Assembly: GCA_028276215.1 (NCBI GenBank)
Contig: JAPYWT010000022.1
Location: forward strand, 1-12,617
Direction of reading: 5' to 3'
From: Thermoflexus sp.
GTDB taxonomy: Bacteria > Chloroflexota > Anaerolineae > B4-G1 > DUEL01
Length of the DNA stretch: 12,617 bases
Shown: piece by piece, positions 1-6,285 of the stretch
Numbering within the stretch: position 1 is the stretch's first letter
Layout: every line of letters starts with the position of its first letter
The notes under the pieces: model-generated
Told to the model about the DNA's origin: nothing
Databases searched by the model: none
Seen by the model: the letters and a program-made list of their open reading frames with translations, nothing else
Made by a program: the position numbers and the translations under genes

Positions 1-230
1 ACGGACCACTGACCACTGACCACGGACCACTGACCACTGACCACGGACCACTGACCACGGACCACCGACCACGGACCACGGACCACTGACCACGGACCAC
101 CGACCACGGACCACCGACCACGGACCACCGACCACGGACCACCGACCACGGACCACCGACCACGGACCACCGACCACGGACCACTGACCACGGACCACCG
201 ACCACGGACCACGGACCACTGACCACGGAC
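1..230. repeat. Heptanucleotide tandem array (NGACCAC), 32 units
   Basis: From 3 to 226 the sequence is 32 consecutive 7-bp units of the form NGACCAC, where the first base is G, C or T and the other six are essentially invariant. A partial unit continues to 230, and the array is cut by the left edge of the window. No gene is seen here. Seven is not a multiple of three, so reading frames through it are artefacts. On the minus strand, which is the operon's direction, this is GTGGTCN repeated, lying downstream of cobU and of the palindromic element at 235-279. Confidence 0.95.
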
Positions 231-234
231 TCCT

Positions 235-279
235 GTAGCGCTGGCCGTCTGGCCGGTACAGGCTGACAGCCTGCGCTAC
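235..279. repeat. Palindromic interspersed element, copy 1
   Basis: GTAGCGC at 235-241 is the exact reverse complement of GCGCTAC at 273-279. Between them lie two small inverted repeats, TGGCC/GGCCGG on the left and CAGGCTG/CAGCCTG on the right, so the element can fold as a clover-like structure. A relative with the same ends and the same right-hand half lies at 11654-11701. No coding content or target duplication was seen here. It sits exactly between two heptamer arrays of opposite orientation. Confidence 0.7.
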
Positions 280-286
280 TCTCATC

Positions 287-377
287 GTCTGTCGTCTGTG
301 GTCTGTCGTCTGTGGTCTGTCGTCTGTGGTCTGTCGTCTGTGGTCTGTCGTCTGTGGTCTGTCGTCTGTGGTCTGTC
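287..377. repeat. Heptanucleotide tandem array (GTCTGTC/GTCTGTG), 13 units
   Basis: Thirteen 7-bp units alternate GTCTGTC and GTCTGTG from 287 to 377, ending two bases before the cobU stop codon (380-382, minus strand). Every second unit contains GTGGTC across the junction, which is complementary to the GACCAC core of the array at 1-230. The two arrays are therefore partly inverted relative to each other around the palindromic element. The transcript 3' of cobU could fold into a long imperfect hairpin. Confidence 0.95.
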
Positions 378-379
378 GT

Positions 380-916
380 CTACGTCTTCAATTCCAGCGG
401 GATTCCCGCCACCATCAGAATGACCCGGTCCGCCCGGGCGGCCAGCCACTGGTTGGTCCGTCCCAGTGCGTCCCGGTAGACCCGTCCCATCGGATACGGG
501 GGCACCAGCCCCATTCCTGCTTCATTGGAGACCACGATGAGGGCCGCTCCGCGCGCCCGACAGACATCCAGCACTCCCTGCAGTTCGGCGATAGCCCGTG
601 CTGCCAGCCTCTCCTCGTCCACTGTCTCGCCCAACTCCATCAGCAGATTGGAGACCAGCAGGGTCAGGCAGTCCATCAGCACCACCCCGGCATCGGCGAT
701 GGCGGCCTCCAGTGCCGGCCCCACGCCGGTGGGGACCTCCAGCGTGCGCCAGTGCGCCGGGCGCGCGGCCCGATGACGGGCGATTCGTTCCGCCATCTCC
801 TCATCTCCCGCCGTCGCCGTCGCCACATAGAGGACGGGTCGGCCCATTTCCCCCGCCAGTCGCTGCGCATACTCACTCTTTCCACTTCGGGCACCGCCCA
901 GAATCAGAATCACCAT
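380..916 (-). CDS. cobU: CobU/CobP: adenosylcobinamide kinase / adenosylcobinamide-phosphate guanylyltransferase
   Basis: This bifunctional enzyme phosphorylates adenosylcobinamide and then transfers GMP from GTP to give adenosylcobinamide-GDP, the activated intermediate for nucleotide loop assembly. It is 178 residues, the usual family length. Visible motifs are the P-loop GGARSGKS (residues 7-14), a RHRAARPAHW segment whose His48 matches the histidine that is guanylylated in the family, a Walker-B-like VVLMDCLTLLVSN (78-90), and the C-terminal signature SNEAGMGLVP with GRTNQ. The ATG at 916 is used; it is followed directly by an in-frame GTG at 913 that has slightly better spacing from a GAGG. 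It is the last gene of the operon, 76 bp after cobS, with a heptamer array in that gap and another starting 2 bp past its stop. Confidence 0.96.
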   Translation of the reverse strand: MVILILGGARSGKSEYAQRLAGEMGRPVLYVATATAGDEEMAERIARHRAARPAHWRTLEVPTGVGPALEAAIADAGVVLMDCLTLLVSNLLMELGETVDEERLAARAIAELQGVLDVCRARGAALIVVSNEAGMGLVPPYPMGRVYRDALGRTNQWLAARADRVILMVAGIPLELKT

Positions 917-944
917 TCCTCGCCCCGTCTACACGGAACACGGA

Positions 945-993
945 TTACGTCTTACGTCTTACGTCTTACGTTTTACGTTTTACGTTTTACGTT
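945..993. repeat. Heptanucleotide tandem array (TTACGTC/TTACGTT), 7 units
   Basis: Three TTACGTC units followed by four TTACGTT units run from 945 to 993 and flow into the cobS stop codon (TAA on the minus strand, 993-995). In the transcript direction it reads ACGTAAA/ACGTAAG directly after the stop. It occupies most of the 76-bp cobS-cobU gap. Confidence 0.92.
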
Positions 994-1727
994 TATCCTC
1001 CCATCCCTGCCCAGGCCAGCAGGACGGTGGCCTCCACCAGTTCGCAGAGGGCGCCATAGACGTCGCCAGTAAAGCCCGGAATGCGTCGCAGGACCCAGCG
1101 GGCAAAGAGAAGGGTGAATAGCCACGCCAGCGCGGAGGATAGCAGAACCTCCGGTGGGCCCACGATGAGCATCGGCAGGAGCAGCAGCGTGGCTCCTCCC
1201 AGACTCCGCCCGCCGACGGGGCCTTTCACGGCCTGTCCCATACCGGTGGACCGGGCAGAAGGGTAGCGGGCCATGGTATAGACCATGGCCCACCGTCCCA
1301 GCGAGGGCGCCAGGAGCAGAACGGCCCACTTCCCGGCAGAAATACAGGCATCCAGAGCGGCGAATTTGACCAGCAGGAGCATCGCCGCCCCGACCACCCC
1401 GAAAGCGCCCACGTGGGTATCCCGCAGAATCTCCAGCCGGACCTCCGGCGGCCGGGCGGCCAGCAGAGCGTCGCAGCAATCCGCAAATCCGTCCAGATGG
1501 AGCGCACCCGTCACGGCCACCCAGAGGGCCAGCACCAGTGCGGCGATCAGGAGAGGCGGGAACAGGTGGCCCAGCAGCCAGCCTGCTATCGCCAGCAATC
1601 CACCGATCAGTATCCCAACCGCCGGAAAAGCCCACGCGGCCCGCCCGACCTCCTCCAGCGAGATTTCCCGCTCGGGCAATGGCAGGCGGGTCAGAAAGTG
1701 CAGCGCAACCAGCAACGAGCGAAACAC
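993..1727 (-). CDS. cobS: CobS: adenosylcobinamide-GDP ribazoletransferase (cobalamin synthase)
   Basis: This integral membrane enzyme joins adenosylcobinamide-GDP to alpha-ribazole(-phosphate), the last or next-to-last step of cobamide synthesis. It is 244 residues, as usual for the family, and rich in hydrophobic segments. Conserved motifs are LTRLPLP near the N-terminus (12-18), the metal-binding-type GALHLDGFADCCDAL (74-88), RDTHVGAFG (102-110) and GFTGDVYGA (218-226). The start is a GTG at 1727. The cobT stop lies 9 bp upstream, and the string TAGGGAA contains both the cobT stop TAG and a likely ribosome binding site AGGGA, so translation is probably coupled. No closer ATG would keep the conserved N-terminal FLTRLP segment at a normal distance. 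Confidence 0.96.
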   Translation of the reverse strand: MFRSLLVALHFLTRLPLPEREISLEEVGRAAWAFPAVGILIGGLLAIAGWLLGHLFPPLLIAALVLALWVAVTGALHLDGFADCCDALLAARPPEVRLEILRDTHVGAFGVVGAAMLLLVKFAALDACISAGKWAVLLLAPSLGRWAMVYTMARYPSARSTGMGQAVKGPVGGRSLGGATLLLLPMLIVGPPEVLLSSALAWLFTLLFARWVLRRIPGFTGDVYGALCELVEATVLLAWAGMGG

Positions 1728-1736
1728 GGGAATTCC

Positions 1737-2795
1737 CTAATCGCTTCGTTCTGAGACACCCGCCTCGGCAAACGTGGCCATCTCGTTCAGGACTTTGCAG
1801 GCCGCCTCCACCAGGCCCATCGCCAGGACGGCTCCTGTCCCCTCTCCCAGGCGCAGGTTCAGGTCCAGCAACGGTCGGAGCCCCAGGTGCTCCAACATGG
1901 CCCGATGGCCCAACTCCACCGAGTTGTGCCCGGCGATGCAGTACGCGGTCGCGGCGGGCGCCAGGGCCGCAGCGACCAGCGCCCCGGCGGTGCAGATGAA
2001 GCCGTCCAGCACTACCGGGATACGGTGAGCCGCCGCGCCCAGAATGATCCCGGCAATCACCCCAATCTCAAACCCGCCGACCTTCGCCAGGAGGTCCACA
2101 CCGTCCCGGGGGTCGGGCTGGTTGACCCGGAGGGCCTGCTCCACGACGGCGATTTTGCGGGCCAGCCCTGTATCGTCCAGGCCGGTGCCCCGCCCCGTGA
2201 CCGCCGCAGGGGGCAGGCCGGTGACGGCGGCAACGATGGCTGCCGCCGGGGTCGTGTTGGCGATCCCCATATCCCCCGGCGCGACCAGGTCCAGCCCCTG
2301 GGCTCGCTCCTCCTCTACCAGCGCGATGCCCGTCTCCAGAGCCTGCACGGCCTGCTCCCGGCTCATCGCCGGGCCGCGGGCGATATTGCCCGTCCCGTAC
2401 CCGATTTTGCGGATTTTCAGCGCCGGATGGGGCTCCAGATCGGCGGCGACCCCGGCGTCCACGACCACGACGCGCACGCCCCCGTGGCGGGCCAGGACGT
2501 TGATGGCGGCCCCGCCCCGCAGGAAGTTGTAGACCATCTGGGCGGTGACCTCCTGGGGGTACGCGCTCACCCCCTCCGCCGCCACCCCGTGATCCCCGGC
2601 GACGACGATGACGGCCGTATGCCGGATGACGGGCCGGGGATTGCCGGTGATCCCGGCCACCTGGACCGAAAGGTCCTCCAGCCGCCCCAGACTCCCCTGG
2701 GGCTTGGTCAACTGATCCTGTCGGGCCCGTGCCGCTTCCATTGCGGCGGCGGAAAGAGTGCCGATGCGAGATACGGTCTCCTGCAGCGATACCAT
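1737..2795 (-). CDS. cobT: CobT: nicotinate-nucleotide--dimethylbenzimidazole phosphoribosyltransferase
   Basis: CobT transfers phosphoribose from nicotinate mononucleotide to the lower-ligand base, giving the alpha-ribotide for CobS. The frame is open far upstream to 3302, but the ATG at 2795 is the start: it is preceded by GGAGGAG at ideal spacing and gives 352 residues, the family length. Motifs are TKPQGSLGRLE (30-40), AGDHGVAAEGVSAYP (66-80), GDMGIANTTPAAA (174-186), GRGTGLDDTGLA and LGEGTGA. In the last motif Glu318 corresponds to the catalytic base (Glu317 in Salmonella). An oddity is Asp175, where most relatives have Glu in the GEMGI motif. There is a 23-bp gap from the upstream cobD and a 9-bp gap to cobS. 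Confidence 0.97.
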   Translation of the reverse strand: MVSLQETVSRIGTLSAAAMEAARARQDQLTKPQGSLGRLEDLSVQVAGITGNPRPVIRHTAVIVVAGDHGVAAEGVSAYPQEVTAQMVYNFLRGGAAINVLARHGGVRVVVVDAGVAADLEPHPALKIRKIGYGTGNIARGPAMSREQAVQALETGIALVEEERAQGLDLVAPGDMGIANTTPAAAIVAAVTGLPPAAVTGRGTGLDDTGLARKIAVVEQALRVNQPDPRDGVDLLAKVGGFEIGVIAGIILGAAAHRIPVVLDGFICTAGALVAAALAPAATAYCIAGHNSVELGHRAMLEHLGLRPLLDLNLRLGEGTGAVLAMGLVEAACKVLNEMATFAEAGVSERSD

Positions 2796-2818
2796 GTTCT
2801 CCTCCTGCAACTTATTTT

Positions 2819-3916
2819 TTAACCAAAAATGACTCCACTGCAAAGTAGCGCCTCTACCAGCCGGGCATTCTCCTCCGGCAGACGGGTCCCGATGCGGATG
2901 TACGCCGGGAGCCCGAAGGAGCGGCAACTGCGGACCTGAATCCGGCGTTCCAGCAGCGCCTCCCGGGTCTGGTCGCCGTCCCCGGTCCGCACCAGAAAGA
3001 AGTTCACGGCGGTGGGAAGGGTCACCATTCCCAGTCCCCCGATCGCCGCGCGCAGGCTCTCGGTCAGCCTGCGCAGGGTACGCCAGGTCTCCCGGTACGC
3101 CTCCAGATGGTCCAGCGCGGCCAGTCCGGCGGCCTGGGCGGCCGCGTTGACGCTCCACGGGGGCTGGGCGCGCCGCAGGGCCTGGACCGCTTCTCCCGTC
3201 CCCAGCACGTACCCCAGCCGCAGGCCCGCTAGGGCGAAGTCTTTGGTCATAGAACGCAGAACCAGCAGATGCTCGCTCTCTATCAGGGGGACGGAGTCCC
3301 ATGGAGAATCCGCGAAATTCCTGTAGGCCTCGTCCAGGACCAGCAGACTTCCGGCCCCTTCGCAGGCGGCGAGGACCGCGCGGACAGCCTCCTGGCCCAG
3401 ATAGACCCCGGTCGGATTGTTGGGGTTGCAGAGCCAGACCAGGCGGGGGCGCCGGGCGCGGATAAAGTCGGCGACCGCCTCCAGGTCGGGCTGAAAGGCC
3501 CGGTCTTCCTGGGCGGCGAGGATGTGGACCTGCGCGGCCATCAACTGGCAGGCGACCCGGTACTCCCCGAAAGTGGGGCCGACGATAAGAGCGACGTCGC
3601 CAGGGTCCAGGTAGGCCAGGGCGACCAGCCAGATGGCCTGCGCAGTGCCGTTGGTCACCAGGACCTGGGCCGAGGGGAGGCCGTGGAGCGCGGCCAGATG
3701 CTCCCGCAGGAGGCCCGCCTCTGGGTCGGGGTAGCGGGAAATGTTCACCCCCGCCAGCGCCTCCCGGACCGCCCGGTGGGGGCCGAAGGGGTTGGAATTG
3801 ACGCTGAAATCCAGGATTTCCTCGGGGGAAATCCCCTCGGCCCGCAGGCGACGGTAGTCGGGCCCTCCGTGCTGATCGGAGACCAGTTTCCGGACGACAC
3901 CTCGGGGCAGGGGCAT
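2819..3916 (-). CDS. cobD: CobD-type PLP enzyme: L-threonine-O-3-phosphate decarboxylase
   Basis: This fold-type I PLP enzyme makes (R)-1-amino-2-propanol O-2-phosphate, the linker attached to cobyric acid by CbiB. It has 365 residues. Motifs are QHGGPDY (15-21) and DFSVNSNPFGP (36-46), typical of the CobD/HisC-like group, CNPNNPTG (163-170), LDEAY with Asp195 (PLP pyridine nitrogen), and SMTKDFALAGLRLGY with the Schiff-base Lys225. The C-terminal YIRIGTR carries the carboxylate-binding arginine. The ATG at 3916 has AGGGA upstream that overlaps the cbiB stop TAG 10 bp away. By sequence alone it could be a histidinol-phosphate aminotransferase paralogue. The neighbours cbiB and cobT make the cobamide role much more likely. 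Confidence 0.9.
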   Translation of the reverse strand: MPLPRGVVRKLVSDQHGGPDYRRLRAEGISPEEILDFSVNSNPFGPHRAVREALAGVNISRYPDPEAGLLREHLAALHGLPSAQVLVTNGTAQAIWLVALAYLDPGDVALIVGPTFGEYRVACQLMAAQVHILAAQEDRAFQPDLEAVADFIRARRPRLVWLCNPNNPTGVYLGQEAVRAVLAACEGAGSLLVLDEAYRNFADSPWDSVPLIESEHLLVLRSMTKDFALAGLRLGYVLGTGEAVQALRRAQPPWSVNAAAQAAGLAALDHLEAYRETWRTLRRLTESLRAAIGGLGMVTLPTAVNFFLVRTGDGDQTREALLERRIQVRSCRSFGLPAYIRIGTRLPEENARLVEALLCSGVIFG

Positions 3917-3926
3917 AGAGATTTCC

Positions 3927-4850
3927 CTATAGTGCCCTTATCAGCCCGACCAGCAGGGCCATTCCCCCTGTCACCAGCACCATTGTCCAGCGGACCACGT
4001 GCAGCGCGCGCCGGACCGTTCGCGCGTCCAGGGGGCCATCGCCGCCCTCCAGCCGGTAGTGGCCGATCTTTTCCAGGGTGACGCCCAGCGCGCCGGCCAT
4101 CGCGGCCATCGTCCAGCCCGCGTTCGGGCTGAGAGTCCGGCGGTGCTGGGCCCACATCGCGCGCCAGGCCCCGCGCGGGTCCTCCCCCGCCAGTGCCGCC
4201 CCGGCCACGATCAGCAGGGCCGTCAGCCGCGCCGGGAGCCAGTTCAGCCCGTCGTCGGCCCGGGCAGCGAACTTGCCCACGTACTCCGTCTCTGGCCGGT
4301 GGTAGCCCCACATGGAGTCCGCCGTGTTGCAGAAGCGGTAGACCCATGCGCCGGGAAGCCCGAAGAGAGCAAACCAGAACAGAGGCCCTGTCAGGCCGTC
4401 GGTGATGTTCTCCGCCAGCGACTCCACCGTCGCGGAGACGACCAGAGGCTCCGGCAGGTCCGCTGTCTCCCGCCCGACCAGGTGCCAGCGGACCCGCCGC
4501 CGGGCCTCCGGCAGGTCTCTCCGCTCCAGCGCTTCCAGCACTTCCCCTCCGGCCCGCAGCAGCGCGCGCATCGCGAAGGTGACTTTCAGCAAGGGGATGC
4601 TCCAGAGCCAGAGGAGGGGGACGCGCGCCCGGGCCAGGACCAGCCAGGGGAGCGCGAAAAGGGCCGCCCCCAGCAGGACCGCCGTCATCCCGAAGAGGAA
4701 GGGGCGGGCCCGGCCCTGTCGGGGCCGCCAGCGCCACCACCCGTCCAACCAGCGGCCCATCCAGACGACGGGATGGAGGGGGCCCGGAGGTTCTCCGAAA
4801 AGCAGGTCCAGGAAGACGGCGCCCAGAAGGGTCAGGACATCTTCAGCCAA
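3927..4850 (-). CDS. cbiB: CbiB: adenosylcobinamide-phosphate synthase, membrane protein
   Basis: CbiB condenses adenosylcobyric acid with aminopropanol (phosphate) to give adenosylcobinamide (phosphate). It is 307 residues with several membrane segments (about 55-70, 78-95, 153-171, 208-221 and the C-terminal end). Signature motifs run in family order: DLLFGEPP (15-22), HPVVWMGR (26-33), ESLAENITDG (143-152), YRFCNTADSMWGYH (171-184), VGKFAARADDGLNWLPARL (191-209) and SPNAGWTMAAMAG (241-253). Its start overlaps the end of the DUF71 gene by 8 bp and its stop is 10 bp before cobD, so all three are translationally linked. The substrate is made by CobD next door. Confidence 0.96.
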   Translation of the reverse strand: MAEDVLTLLGAVFLDLLFGEPPGPLHPVVWMGRWLDGWWRWRPRQGRARPFLFGMTAVLLGAALFALPWLVLARARVPLLWLWSIPLLKVTFAMRALLRAGGEVLEALERRDLPEARRRVRWHLVGRETADLPEPLVVSATVESLAENITDGLTGPLFWFALFGLPGAWVYRFCNTADSMWGYHRPETEYVGKFAARADDGLNWLPARLTALLIVAGAALAGEDPRGAWRAMWAQHRRTLSPNAGWTMAAMAGALGVTLEKIGHYRLEGGDGPLDARTVRRALHVVRWTMVLVTGGMALLVGLIRAL

Positions 4851-5511
4851 CGGCGTCCTCCAGCCGCACCCGGAGATTCAGGAACCAGACGCCATCGTGG
4901 GCGTGGACCGCCGGGGCATCGGACGGGGATTCGGCCCGCAGCGGGCGGCGGAAGAGGGGGCCGTCGGTGACCAGGGTGTGGTACTCGCCGTTCTCCCCGC
5001 AGGGGTGGGCGCCGCGCGCGGCCATCTCCGCGACCAGTTCCCGGTCCAGCGGCCGCCCCAGGAACGCGGGGTCCAGCCGGGTGGCCACGACGACGGCCCG
5101 GAATCCCGCCTCCCAGAACTCCTCCAGCAGGGCCCAGGGGTCAGCCTTCCAGAGGGGGAGGAGCGGCACCAGGCCTACCTCCAGGCAGACCCGCTCCACC
5201 CACGCCCGGTGCTCCTCCAGGTCCATATCACCGAAGACGCCGCCCTCCACGCCTGCGGCCCGGAGGGCCCGCATCGCGTCCTTGAAATTGGCTTCGTACT
5301 CCTCCCAGGACGTATGGACCTGAATCAGAGGCAGGCCCATGGCGCGGGCCTGCAGGGCAACAACCTCGGAGGGAAAGCCGTGGGAGCGGACGCGGCTACC
5401 GTCCTCAGCGACGGTGTTGAGCAGGTAGGCCAGACGGTGGCCCTGTTGACGGGCCCGGTAGGCCGCCAGGGCGCTATCTTTCCCACCGCTCCAGGATACG
5501 AAGAGGTTCAT
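4843..5511 (-). CDS. DUF71/COG2102 ATP-pyrophosphatase (Dph6-like fold), probable B12-salvage subgroup
   Basis: This 222-residue protein has the N-type ATP-pyrophosphatase loop SWSGGKDS (6-13), the bacterial subgroup motif GDMDLEEHRAWVERVC (94-109) and the family's C-terminal GENGEYHT (172-179). Eukaryotic and archaeal relatives (Dph6) amidate diphthine, but bacteria lack diphthamide. A published comparative-genomic proposal assigns a bacterial DUF71 subgroup to B12 salvage, possibly in place of CbiZ. Placement overlapping cbiB by 8 bp fits that well, since CbiB would reattach a linker after amide cleavage. The ATG at 5511 overlaps the stop of the ancestral PIN frame as ATGA. The exact reaction is unproven. 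Confidence 0.85.
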   Translation of the reverse strand: MNLFVSWSGGKDSALAAYRARQQGHRLAYLLNTVAEDGSRVRSHGFPSEVVALQARAMGLPLIQVHTSWEEYEANFKDAMRALRAAGVEGGVFGDMDLEEHRAWVERVCLEVGLVPLLPLWKADPWALLEEFWEAGFRAVVVATRLDPAFLGRPLDRELVAEMAARGAHPCGENGEYHTLVTDGPLFRRPLRAESPSDAPAVHAHDGVWFLNLRVRLEDAVG

Positions 5512-5941
5512 CCCATTTCCAGAAGGTGGATTTTGGGGATACGGCCCTGTACGGCCTGGAAAAGACGACAGTCAGCCGTCCAGAACTCCGCGTTCAACCG
5601 ATGAGCCAGAGCCAGGTAATGGGCGTCGTAGACGGCAGGAAGGCCGGATTCACGGGCCATCCGAACGCCCGGAGGTGGAGAGCCGGGTCGCCATAGAGGG
5701 CAATCCCCAGCCGGAATGCTTGCTCCATCAGGGCTTCTACCCCTTCGAAGCGCAAATAGCCGTGGGCTGCGTAGCGGTAGAGGGCGTTGGCCACTTCGTA
5801 GTACAGGAGCGTTGGCGCGACCAGCCGCCGCCCGTCTTCCATCCAGGAGCGGTACAGCCGGACCGCCGGTTCCGCATCGCTTTGGGCCTGAAGGAGACGG
5901 ACGACAAAACTGGCGTCAACACAAACCGGTGAGTTGGACAA
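5508..5941 (-). pseudogene. PIN-domain (VapC-like) toxin, apparent single-base frameshift
   Basis: The intact part starts with MSNSPVCVDASFVV and runs to residue 93 (LHLRAF). The frame then reads nonsense and stops at 5594. Restoring one base near 5661-5664 (TTCGG to TTCCGG on the coding strand) continues as RMARESGLPAVYDAHYLA and then FWTADCRLF, giving a 144-residue protein that ends at 5508, exactly at the DUF71 start (ATGA overlap). PIN acidic residues in the repaired product are Asp9, Glu49, Asp106 and Asp124. The observed protein keeps only the first two, so it should lack nuclease activity. The gene overlaps the antitoxin end by 26 bp, a standard toxin-antitoxin layout. The deletion could be real decay of an addiction module or a base-call error. 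Confidence 0.82.
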
Positions 5942-6227
5942 GGCGCTCCTCCCGTAGTTCCCGGATCACTTCCTCCGCCGGGGGCAGGGCCTCCCCTTCC
6001 TGAACTCTCCACATCTCGCGCGCCAGTTGAATTCCCTCCGTCAGTATCACCTTCCAGTCTTGCGGCCGGGCCATGGTTTGCAGGCGCTGGTAGTCGTCGT
6101 AGGAAAGGAGCACGACGCACGGGTGTCCTCTCCGCTCCACGAGAATCCGTTCCCCCCGCTCCACCACCCGCCGTATGAGGGCACCAAAGTGGACGCGTGC
6201 TTCTGCGGCACGAACCCGATGTTCCAT
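5916..6227 (-). CDS. Phd/YefM-family antitoxin
   Basis: This 103-residue protein has an N-terminal domain of Phd/YefM type: AAEARVHFGALIRRVVERGE, then ILVERRGHPCVVLLSYDDYQRL (about 7-50), the dimer and DNA-binding fold of type II antitoxins. The charged C-terminal part (about 58-103) would bind and neutralise the toxin. AGGAGG lies four bases before the ATG. A TATAAT promoter and two TTGATCAA palindromes lie directly upstream, so it most likely represses its own operon. It overlaps the PIN gene by 26 bp. The module interrupts an otherwise B12-dedicated operon and was probably acquired separately. Confidence 0.88.
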   Translation of the reverse strand: MEHRVRAAEARVHFGALIRRVVERGERILVERRGHPCVVLLSYDDYQRLQTMARPQDWKVILTEGIQLAREMWRVQEGEALPPAEEVIRELREERLVQLTGLC

Positions 6228-6238
6228 CCTGCCTCCTG

Positions 6239-6258
6239 TTGATCAAACTTTTGATCAA
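6239..6258. promoter_or_regulatory. Twin-palindrome operator of the toxin-antitoxin module
   Basis: Two identical 8-bp palindromes TTGATCAA occupy 6239-6246 and 6251-6258 with a 4-bp spacer, so their centres are 12 bp apart. They lie between the TATAAT box and the antitoxin ribosome binding site, and the distal copy touches the -10 box. This is the expected position for autorepression by the antitoxin or its complex. Confidence 0.75.
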
Positions 6259-6285
6259 TTATACCCCTGACTTCACCTGGGGCAA
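6258..6285 (-). promoter_or_regulatory. Promoter of the toxin-antitoxin module (TTGCCC-16-TATAAT)
   Basis: On the minus strand a perfect -10 TATAAT (6258-6263) is preceded, after 16 bp, by TTGCCC (6280-6285; 4 of 6 matches to the -35 consensus). The -35 region lies in the 45-bp gap just past the stop of the upstream Asn-synthase-like gene. Because the downstream gene junctions overlap or nearly abut, this promoter may also transcribe the DUF71-cbiB-cobD-cobT-cobS-cobU segment independently of the riboswitch. Confidence 0.75.

Noticed and set aside
1..377. CRISPR-like array
   Set aside because: Units are 7 bp with no unique spacers and no cas genes nearby.
326..1072. Plus-strand 248-codon frame antisense to cobU
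   Set aside because: It starts in a repeat array, is antisense to a well-supported gene and shows no domain.
1737..3302. 521-residue version of CobT
   Set aside because: The extra N-terminus is antisense-like, out-of-frame translation of cobD. The strong ribosome binding site and the family length place the start at 2795.
4843..5511. Diphthine-ammonia ligase function for the DUF71 protein
   Set aside because: Diphthamide is not made in bacteria, and the motif and neighbours fit the B12-linked bacterial subgroup.
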